Assembly: GCA_002470185.1 (NCBI GenBank)
Contig: DKNG01000227.1
Span: 1 to 8,881 of the forward strand
Direction: 5' to 3'
Origin: Arcobacter sp. UBA7394
Lineage (GTDB): Bacteria > Campylobacterota > Campylobacteria > Campylobacterales > Arcobacteraceae
DNA: 8,881 bases
The position numbers and the translations under genes were made by a program. Each line of letters begins with the position of its first letter. Position 1 is the first letter of the stretch. Under the pieces are notes generated by a model that ran no database searches, was not told where the DNA came from, and saw nothing but the letters and a program-made list of their open reading frames with translations. Shown here in pieces: positions 1 through 4,519 of the stretch.

Positions 1-99
1 GCTTTCCCTTGGACAATGACTATCTTAGCAGGTTTATTACTTGTAACTTATATTCCAGAAATTGCATTATGGTTACCAAACCTAATGTATGGTGGATGA
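1..99 (+). CDS. TRAP transporter large permease (DctM-like), C-terminal end only
   Basis: The window opens inside a gene read in frame from base 1; 32 codons are followed by TGA at 97-99. The peptide has a hydrophobic stretch (TILAGLLLVTYIPEIALWLP) ending in LPNLMYGG. The form 'one last hydrophobic helix, then Y-x-P-E-x-x-LWLP' is the usual C-terminus of the DctM large membrane subunit of TRAP transporters, which import dicarboxylates and related organic acids across the inner membrane together with DctP and DctQ. The identification rests on this short tail alone. A strong terminator follows 20 bases later, so this gene closes its operon and is not transcriptionally linked to the rest of the window. 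Confidence 0.65.
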   Translation, partial: AFPWTMTILAGLLLVTYIPEIALWLPNLMYGG

Positions 100-119
100 T
101 AAGTAAATCTAACTAAAAT

Positions 120-156
120 AAAAAAGGTAAGAGTGTGCTTCTCTTACCTTTTTTTA
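120..156 (+). terminator. Rho-independent terminator after the TRAP permease
   Basis: A perfect 14-bp stem, AAAAAAGGTAAGAG at 120-133 and CTCTTACCTTTTTT from 141, encloses a 7-base loop. It runs into a T tract at 149-155. It lies just after the stop codon at 97-99, so it ends the permease transcript. A closely similar hairpin sits at 8731-8762. Confidence 0.85.
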
Positions 157-176
157 TGAATAATTCGATTATCTTT

Positions 177-395
177 TTATATTAATGTTTTGTTTGAAGC
201 AAAGCGCTTTTCTACATCTTCAAGTATATTTACAAAAGTAATAAAACTGTAGTAATATTTGGTACGTATATCTAATAGGAATAAATTAAGTCTTTGTGAG
301 TATTTTTTGAACTTCATATTATCATAAATAGAAGTAATTTTGAAACCATTTTCTTATAAATGTTCTTCAATGATTTTATTTATAAGGAGGATATA
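177..395 (-). pseudogene. Decayed response-regulator receiver remnant
   Basis: Reading the minus strand in one frame gives INKIIEEHL, a stop codon (TAA, 357-359), then ENGFKITSIYDN and, a little later, LNLFLLDI. It ends at a stop at 177-179. This parallels the receiver start of the regulator at 3310-3972 (NEIIEEHL, then NYQVNSVINGD, then FDLFLFDV), including the aspartate at the phosphorylation position. The LLEDD start, the rest of the receiver and the DNA-binding domain are missing. The roughly 30 residues after LLDI do not look like receiver sequence. There is no start codon or ribosome site. I read it as a broken relic of a regulator paralogous to the two intact ones. The match is short and was judged by eye; chance similarity is possible. 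Confidence 0.4.
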
Positions 396-409
396 TCCTC
401 CTTATAAAT
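378..409 (-). terminator. Perfect 32-bp palindrome at the porin stop codon, probable terminator
   Basis: Bases 378-409 form a perfect self-complementary palindrome with GGAGG / CCTCC at the core and TTATAA in both arms. It begins at the last base of the porin stop codon (409-411), so it would form a hairpin at the 3' end of the porin mRNA. There is no proper U run after it on the minus strand, only AAAATC, so it may act as a 3'-end stabiliser as much as a classical terminator. Confidence 0.6.
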
Positions 410-1608
410 TAAAATGAATAAATTAGTCTACTTCTTAAATCAGTGGCATCGTTTGTATTATTTTCATAATCTAGGATAGAATAATCTATCTGTGCTTTTA
501 ACTCTTTATTAAATTCATATTCTAAATTTAATGTAGTTTCATCTAAATCTGCATTTGCACTTGGTTGATCAAAACTTGAATATCTTAATTTTGTTTTTAA
601 ATCTCCAAATTTATATCCTGCACCTATTTGCCAAGAATCAGTACCTGCTTTGAATGCATTTGCACCTGCCGTTTTTGTTGTTGCAGTATAATGTGCATAT
701 GCGCCTTGACCTAACCCTCTAGCAACAGCAGCATCTTCTGATTTTCCATCAGCAGATGTATATCCTGCAAATAAATCAATTCCTGAAACTTTAACTCCTA
801 CTTTCAATCCATACAGTGAATTATCTTTACTTGATACAGCATCATAATCTGTATCATAATATTGTGCTGCTAAATAACCAGAACCAATAGAATATTTTGC
901 ATCAAGATACATTAAGTCGGCAATCTCATCTGCATTTGCATATTGAAATTGAACAGCTAAATTAGGAATAGATGTATTTTTAACATATATTGTATCAATA
1001 CCATCTGTACCTATTTTCATAAATTTACCAGGTCCTCCACTTGCATTTGAATTCGCACTAGTAAATGGTGCTGTAGTTGTATAATCTGTTCTTTGTTGAT
1101 ATTTCGTTACCTTTCCTGCCACAATTGTAGTATTAGGTAAATCAGTATTTACTAACAAATATGCTTCAAATGCTTCTTTAATAAGTCTTGAACCTGATCC
1201 TGCTAATAGAGGTGTTTTTATAAACTGTCTACCACCTTTAAATGTAGTGTTCTTATATGTGTATTGTAAATAAGATTCTGATAATACTGAACCTTGTGCA
1301 TCCATACTTGATTTAGTTTTACCATCTTTATCATCTTTATTTGTAACATGAGATGTTTGTAATGTAGCACCTAAAACTAGACCATTAAACGAATCAGTTA
1401 TATAGTTTAAATGACCACCATTAGCCCAAATTGAACTATCATTTTTACCTGCACCATCAAAAGTTTGAGCAAAATAATATGACTTAATTGATCCTTTTAC
1501 TTTACCATTTGAAAATGCTTCAGATATAGAATCTGCGGCAAATGCACTCGAACTAAAACCTACAACTGCTACTGCAGTAACTAAACTTAATTTTGCGATT
1601 TTTTTCAT
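409..1608 (-). CDS. OprD/epsilonproteobacterial-type outer-membrane porin
   Basis: This is a 399-residue exported beta-barrel protein, probably a passive channel for small solutes in the outer membrane. I start it at the ATG at 1606-1608 because TTAGGAGA lies directly upstream and a classical signal peptide follows (MKKIAKLSLVTAVAVVG..., cleavage likely after AFA at residues 22-24). An in-frame ATG 63 bases upstream would put charged residues before the signal. The mature start (DSISEAFSNGKVKGSIKSYY) is typical of OprD-family porins of Campylobacterota. The rest alternates polar and hydrophobic residues as in beta strands, and the protein ends in Phe (RLIYSF), the usual outer-membrane insertion signal. 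It is divergent from a response regulator, with an OmpR-type box upstream. The substrate cannot be read from sequence. Confidence 0.85.
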   Translation of the reverse strand: MKKIAKLSLVTAVAVVGFSSSAFAADSISEAFSNGKVKGSIKSYYFAQTFDGAGKNDSSIWANGGHLNYITDSFNGLVLGATLQTSHVTNKDDKDGKTKSSMDAQGSVLSESYLQYTYKNTTFKGGRQFIKTPLLAGSGSRLIKEAFEAYLLVNTDLPNTTIVAGKVTKYQQRTDYTTTAPFTSANSNASGGPGKFMKIGTDGIDTIYVKNTSIPNLAVQFQYANADEIADLMYLDAKYSIGSGYLAAQYYDTDYDAVSSKDNSLYGLKVGVKVSGIDLFAGYTSADGKSEDAAVARGLGQGAYAHYTATTKTAGANAFKAGTDSWQIGAGYKFGDLKTKLRYSSFDQPSANADLDETTLNLEYEFNKELKAQIDYSILDYENNTNDATDLRSRLIYSF

Positions 1609-1682
1609 TTTTTCTCCTAAAATTTTAGACTTATAGTTTTTATAAATCTTTACATAACATGCTTTATACAAACTGCATATAA

Positions 1683-1714
1683 ATTATAATCTTGCAAGAT
1701 GTAGTTAACATGTA
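1683..1714 (-). promoter_or_regulatory. Porin promoter with OmpR-type direct-repeat box
   Basis: On the minus strand, TACATGT (1708-1714) and TACATCT (1697-1703) are direct repeats 11 bp apart. After 8 bp comes a perfect -10 box TATAAT (1683-1688), leaving a leader of about 70 bases before the porin start codon. Two repeats one helical turn apart, covering the -35 region, is the known layout of OmpR/PhoB-family activation sites. The adjacent regulator RR1 is the natural candidate to bind; that link is inferred. Confidence 0.65.
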
Positions 1715-1726
1715 GTTTTTTACACC

Positions 1727-1752
1727 TTGACTCCTTATTCCACATATATAAT
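1727..1752 (+). promoter_or_regulatory. Possible promoter of RR1
   Basis: TTGACT at 1727-1732 and TATAAT at 1747-1752 lie upstream of the RR1 start. The 14-bp spacing is shorter than optimal, but -35 boxes are often weak in Campylobacterota and the -10 is perfect. A single TCCACAT half-site (1739-1745) overlaps this promoter without a partner at the right spacing. Confidence 0.4.
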
Positions 1753-1779
1753 GTCTTACTTAAATTAAGGGGCCAAATA

Positions 1780-2442
1780 ATGATGAAAATACTTTTATTA
1801 GAAGATGATTTAATACTTTCTGAGTTAATTAAAGAGTATCTTGAATCAAATTCTTATTATGTCGAAGCTGTATTTACAGCAGAAGACGCAGAAGAAGAAC
1901 TATATTCTACAAAATACGATTTACTATTATTTGATATTAATCTTCCACTTTTTAGCGGACTTGAAGTATTAAAAAAAATTAGATTAGATAAAATGACTAT
2001 ACCAATTATCTTTATGACCGCTTCAAATAATTTTAAAGACTTCAAAGAAGCCTATGATTTAGGAGCAAATGATTTCATAAGAAAACCATTTAAGTTAGAA
2101 GAATTGTTAATTAGAATTAAATATATAAAGAAAATCTTTTTAATCAAATCTTCAAGTATTATTGAAATAGATAAAGAAATTAAATTTGATTTATTAAATA
2201 TGTGTATTATTCAAAATGATTTAAGAATAAAACTTCCAAAAAAAGAATCTGAAATTATAAGATATTTTCTTCTAAATAAAAACAGAATAATTACAACAGA
2301 TGAACTTATTATTAATATTTGGGACTATGATAAAGAACCATCTATTGCAACGATTAGAACATATATTAAAAATATTAGAAAAAATTTAAATCATCATTAT
2401 TTAGAAACAGTAAAAGGACTAGGGTATATACTAAAAATATAA
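1780..2442 (+). CDS. OmpR/PhoB-family response regulator (RR1)
   Basis: This 220-residue two-domain transcription factor is phosphorylated by a sensor kinase and binds DNA. The receiver domain (about 1-115) has the acidic pocket E8-D9-D10, phospho-acceptor D52 in LLLFDIN, switch residue T80 (FMTAS) and K102 in RKPF. The winged-helix domain (about 125-220) has recognition helix ATIRTYIKNIRKNL and the C-terminal hairpin VKGLGYIL. All key residues are present, so it should be phosphorylatable. AAGGGG precedes the tandem ATGs at 1780 and 1783; either could be used. It is divergent from the porin and flanked by two copies of the same 17-bp sequence in opposite orientation (1699-1715, 2445-2461), probably its own sites. 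No kinase gene is adjacent. It is clearly paralogous to RR2 at 3310. Confidence 0.9.
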   Translation: MMKILLLEDDLILSELIKEYLESNSYYVEAVFTAEDAEEELYSTKYDLLLFDINLPLFSGLEVLKKIRLDKMTIPIIFMTASNNFKDFKEAYDLGANDFIRKPFKLEELLIRIKYIKKIFLIKSSSIIEIDKEIKFDLLNMCIIQNDLRIKLPKKESEIIRYFLLNKNRIITTDELIINIWDYDKEPSIATIRTYIKNIRKNLNHHYLETVKGLGYILKI

Positions 2443-2445
2443 ATC

Positions 2446-2477
2446 TACATGTTAACTACATTTAGGTCTTATATACT
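2446..2477 (+). promoter_or_regulatory. OmpR-type box and promoter downstream of RR1
   Basis: TACATGT (2446-2452), 4 bp, TACATTT (2457-2463), 8 bp, then TATACT (2472-2477). This is the same 7-4-7-8-(-10) geometry as the porin promoter. The core CTACATGTTAACTACAT (2445-2461) is the exact reverse complement of the porin box core. It begins three bases after the RR1 stop and points away from it. Transcription should start near 2484, about 150 bases upstream of the next start codon, so it may drive a small RNA or a long leader. Confidence 0.6.
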
Positions 2478-2483
2478 TTCATT

Positions 2484-2579
2484 TAAGTTAACTAGTTAAC
2501 TCTTTTATGTCGAAGTAATTCTCTTAGACTCGAAATCTTGTATTAAGCGCGAACTTAATTTATTTCATTACTTCGACAT
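2484..2579 (+). ncRNA. Candidate structured RNA between RR1 and the SHOCT gene
   Basis: A predicted start near 2484 would begin an RNA carrying a 13-bp perfect inverted repeat, ATGTCGAAGTAAT (2507-2519) with ATTACTTCGACAT (2567-2579). A smaller hairpin is nested inside it (ATTAAG 2542-2547, loop CGCGAA, CTTAAT 2554-2559). There is no open reading frame of note and no T run after the stem, so how the RNA ends is unclear. It could instead be the leader of the operon at 2634, or a DNA-level cruciform. Known families of this shape were not recognised. Confidence 0.35.
2486..2501. repeat. Perfect 16-bp palindrome AGTTAACTAGTTAACT
   Basis: A perfect palindrome made of two AGTTAACT copies falls at about +3 to +18 of the transcript predicted from the TATACT box at 2472. 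Its place just after a start site is where a dimeric repressor could act. The GTTAAC core also occurs inside both TACATGT-type boxes. Confidence 0.5.
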
Positions 2580-2582
2580 TCC

Positions 2583-2614
2583 TCCACATAACATCCACAC
2601 TAGTTAAATATAAT
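2583..2614 (+). promoter_or_regulatory. Promoter of the SHOCT-cytochrome-RR2 operon with TCCACAT box
   Basis: TCCACAT (2583-2589), AACA, TCCACAC (2594-2600), 8 bp, then a perfect TATAAT (2609-2614). The repeats cover the -35 region, as in PhoB-type activation. The operon it drives ends with RR2, so this is probably an autoregulatory site. Three further promoters in the window carry the same box at the same spacing. Confidence 0.7.
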
Positions 2615-2633
2615 TAAGAAAAAAGGATTTGTA

Positions 2634-2843
2634 ATGTTTGAATATATGGATATGAATATGACAATTTTTCATGGCTTATCAATGTTTATTTTTTGGTTTA
2701 TTTTAATTTATTTGTTATTTTCAATTCTTAATAAAAGTGAAAAAGATTCAAAAGAATCTGCACTTGATATTTTGAAGAAACGTTTTGCAAAAGGTGAAAT
2801 TACAAAAGAACAGTTTGATAAAATAAAAAAGTCTTTAGTTTAA
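2634..2843 (+). CDS. Small membrane protein with C-terminal SHOCT domain
   Basis: A 69-residue protein with a single membrane helix (about residues 10-32, rich in Phe, Ile and Leu), a short charged linker and a SHOCT-type tail at about 42-69 (ALDILKKRFAKGEITKEQFD). SHOCT is a short oligomerisation domain found at the ends of many small membrane proteins, and the tail would lie in the cytoplasm. The N-terminus MFEYMDMNMTIFHG has four Met and one His close to the membrane face, which could contact metal, but this is only suggestive. AAGGAT precedes the ATG. It is the first gene of an operon with a cytochrome c (20 bases further) and RR2. The exact function is unknown. Confidence 0.75.
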   Translation: MFEYMDMNMTIFHGLSMFIFWFILIYLLFSILNKSEKDSKESALDILKKRFAKGEITKEQFDKIKKSLV

Positions 2844-2863
2844 GGCTTAAGATAAGGGCAAAT

Positions 2864-3313
2864 ATGAATCCTACTATTTTAAAAACCGCAATAGCATTAG
2901 GTATTATAATACCTTCAACTATATGGATCTTTAATAATAAAAAAGAGGAAACTATTCCTAATAGATGGTACACACAAGCCCAAGTAAACTTAGGGGAAAA
3001 AGTATTTTCAAATAACTGTGCAGTATGTCATGGTGAAAAAGCTGAAAAGACTATTCATTGGAAAAAAACATTAGAGGATGGTTCTTATCCTCCACCTCCT
3101 TTAAATGATAAAGCGCATGTATGGCATCATCCAAAATGGCAAATATTACAAATTATTACTAAGGGTGGGGAACCATACAAAGGTAATATGCCAGCTTTTG
3201 GAAATAAATTATCTACTAAAGAAAAGGAAGCAGCAATAGCTTTCTTTCAAACTTTCTGGGATGAAAAGCATTATAACTTATGGATTAAATATGGAGGGTT
3301 AAAAGATAAATGA
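2864..3313 (+). CDS. Membrane-anchored monohaem cytochrome c
   Basis: A 149-residue periplasmic electron carrier. Residues 5-23 form an uncleaved-looking signal anchor. The haem-binding motif CAVCH is at 52-56 and the likely distal ligand is M109 in GNMPAFG, giving a class I cytochrome fold of about 100 residues. Between them lies a Pro-rich loop (YPPPPL, 75-80) and a histidine cluster, H85, H88 and H89 in AHVWHHP, which might bind metal. Single cytochromes of this type are common beside copper-resistance genes, which fits the neighbourhood, but the partner is unknown. AAGGG precedes the ATG. The stop overlaps the RR2 start (ATGA at 3310-3313), so the two are translationally coupled. Confidence 0.85.
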   Translation: MNPTILKTAIALGIIIPSTIWIFNNKKEETIPNRWYTQAQVNLGEKVFSNNCAVCHGEKAEKTIHWKKTLEDGSYPPPPLNDKAHVWHHPKWQILQIITKGGEPYKGNMPAFGNKLSTKEKEAAIAFFQTFWDEKHYNLWIKYGGLKDK

Positions 3314-3972
3314 AAATTTTATTATTAGAAGATGATATTATTTTAAATGAAATTATTGAAGAACATTTAACTACTTTAAACTATCAAGTTAATAGTGTAA
3401 TTAATGGAGACCACGCAGAAGAACTAATTTATGATGAAGCTTTTGATTTATTTTTATTTGATGTGAATGTTCCCAATATAAATGGTTTTGATTTATTAAA
3501 AAGCATTAGGTCTAATAATATCAACACTCCTGCAATATTTATTACGTCAAGAAATACTAGTGATGATCTGAAAATAGGATTTAATTCTGGAGCTGATGAT
3601 TATATAAAAAAACCATTTGATTTAAGTGAGCTAGAACTCAGAATTGAAAATATAAAAAGGTTAAGACAAATTGAAAGTTATGGTTCTATAAAAATAAGTG
3701 ATGGGATAATTTATAATTATGAATCAAAAAGCATTAAGAATCAAACAATAGAATATTCTTTATCTAAAGTTGAATCAAAAATACTAGAATATTTTATTAA
3801 GAACAAAAATAAAGCTTTATCTATAGAAGAGATTTCTATAAATAATTGGACATATGATGAAATGCCAGAAGCTACTACTATTAGAACTTATATAAAAAAC
3901 CTACGAAAAAAACTTCATAAAGATACAATAATAACTATAAAAAGTATAGGCTATAAGTTAGATATTAATTAA
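3310..3972 (+). CDS. OmpR/PhoB-family response regulator (RR2)
   Basis: A 220-residue regulator with receiver (about 1-115) and winged-helix (about 125-220) domains. Key residues are E7-D8-D9, phospho-acceptor D51 in LFLFDVN, T79 in FITSR and K101 in KKPF, all intact. The recognition helix TTIRTYIKNLRKKL is almost identical to that of RR1, so the two probably read related DNA sequences. It starts by ATGA overlap with the cytochrome gene, with GGAGGG 14 bases upstream. As third gene of the operon it sits under the TCCACAT-type promoter at 2583 and is the best candidate to bind that box there and at the three other promoters carrying it. No kinase gene is present in the window; copper-responsive relatives would be CopR, CusR or CrdR, but specificity cannot be read here. 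Confidence 0.9.
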   Translation: MKILLLEDDIILNEIIEEHLTTLNYQVNSVINGDHAEELIYDEAFDLFLFDVNVPNINGFDLLKSIRSNNINTPAIFITSRNTSDDLKIGFNSGADDYIKKPFDLSELELRIENIKRLRQIESYGSIKISDGIIYNYESKSIKNQTIEYSLSKVESKILEYFIKNKNKALSIEEISINNWTYDEMPEATTIRTYIKNLRKKLHKDTIITIKSIGYKLDIN

Positions 3973-3994
3973 AGTTTTAGAGAAAAAGATTAAT

Positions 3995-4018
3995 AGGAGA
4001 GAAAGTAAAACTTCTCCT
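3995..4018. terminator. Bidirectional terminator between convergent RR2 and the acidic-repeat gene
   Basis: AGGAGA (3995-4000) pairs with TCTCCT (4013-4018), and AGT with ACT extends the stem across a small bulge. On the minus strand the hairpin is followed after a few bases by CTTTTTC. The plus side lacks a clear T run. It lies in the 53-base gap between two converging genes. Confidence 0.5.
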
Positions 4019-4025
4019 TCCTATC

Positions 4026-4409
4026 CTAACAACTTCTTGTAAAAGATGCAGAATCATCATCTTCAACTGGATATATACTACATAATGTACTTTCACTAAT
4101 TGAAGATTTTACCAATACTGAAGTTGTATTTGATTGTTCACCTATATTAGTATCTAAGATGTAATCTGGTGTATCATCATTTTCTGCTGGAAATAAAGCA
4201 AGTAGTGTATCTTTATCTATTGTAGACTTTGCTAATACTTTTATACTACTTCCATGTTCACTTACCTCATTATCCAAAAGATAATCTGGAGTATCGTTGT
4301 TTTCAATTGGATAAAAAGCACTATTTCCATTTTTTAAATTGTCTTGTGCTAACAGTGAACTTGCAAGAAATAAACTTGCTCCAATAATTGATGTAATAAC
4401 TCTTTTCAT
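4026..4409 (-). CDS. Exported protein with acidic 40-residue tandem repeats, function unknown
   Basis: I do not recognise this 127-residue protein. It has a clear signal peptide (MKRVITSIIGASLFLASSLLA, cleavage after residue 21). The mature part is two and a half tandem repeats with an exact 40-residue period. Each has a YP-x-E or FP-x-E element followed by an acidic run and DTPDY(L/I)LD, centred at Pro34, Pro74 and Pro114. The last, partial copy ends FTRSC and contains the only two mature cysteines, C110 and C127. The many Asp and Glu residues could bind cations. AAGGAT precedes the ATG. It has its own promoter with a TCCACAT-type box, the same kind that precedes the RR2 operon and the other exported metal-related genes, so I infer membership of that regulon. 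Confidence 0.75.
   Translation of the reverse strand: MKRVITSIIGASLFLASSLLAQDNLKNGNSAFYPIENNDTPDYLLDNEVSEHGSSIKVLAKSTIDKDTLLALFPAENDDTPDYILDTNIGEQSNTTSVLVKSSISESTLCSIYPVEDDDSASFTRSC
4083..4322 (-). repeat. Two full 40-residue (120-bp) repeats in the acidic protein
   Basis: Residues 30-69 and 70-109 align without gaps over ENNDTPDYLLD / ENDDTPDYILD and VLAKSTIDKDTL / VLVKSSISESTL. A third, partial copy follows (residues 110-127). Copies have diverged at the protein level, so this is an old internal duplication with kept spacing. Confidence 0.8.
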
Positions 4410-4439
4410 AATATATCCTTTTATTTTTGTTTATGTGAT

Positions 4440-4471
4440 ATTGTAATGATTTAATAAGGAAGCAACGTGGA
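4440..4471 (-). promoter_or_regulatory. Promoter of the acidic-repeat gene with degenerate TCCACAT box
   Basis: On the minus strand, TCCACGT (4465-4471), 4 bp and TCCTTAT (4454-4460) are followed, after exactly 8 bp, by TACAAT (4440-4445). The second half-site is degenerate, but the spacing matches the three better copies. The leader to the ATG is about 25 bases. Confidence 0.55.
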
Positions 4472-4519
4472 ATATTAAGTAAATTAGAGTTTGAATTGAA
4501 TTTTACTTCTAAACTAAGT

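Noticed and set aside
378..409. The AGGAGG in the palindrome as a ribosome site for a gene starting near 414
   Set aside because: The plus-strand ATG at 414 opens only a very short frame, and the sequence is explained by the palindrome at the porin end.
1609..1671. Upstream extension of the porin start
   Set aside because: The extra 21 residues are charged and would come before a normal signal peptide, and TTAGGAGA directly precedes the downstream ATG.
1739..1745. A fifth TCCACAT box upstream of RR1
   Set aside because: Only one half-site is present. No partner lies 11 bp away and the nearest -10 is 1 bp away, so it breaks the geometry shared by the others.
1857..2045. Minus-strand frame inside RR1
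   Set aside because: It overlaps the receiver domain, whose conserved residues on the plus strand leave no doubt about the real frame.
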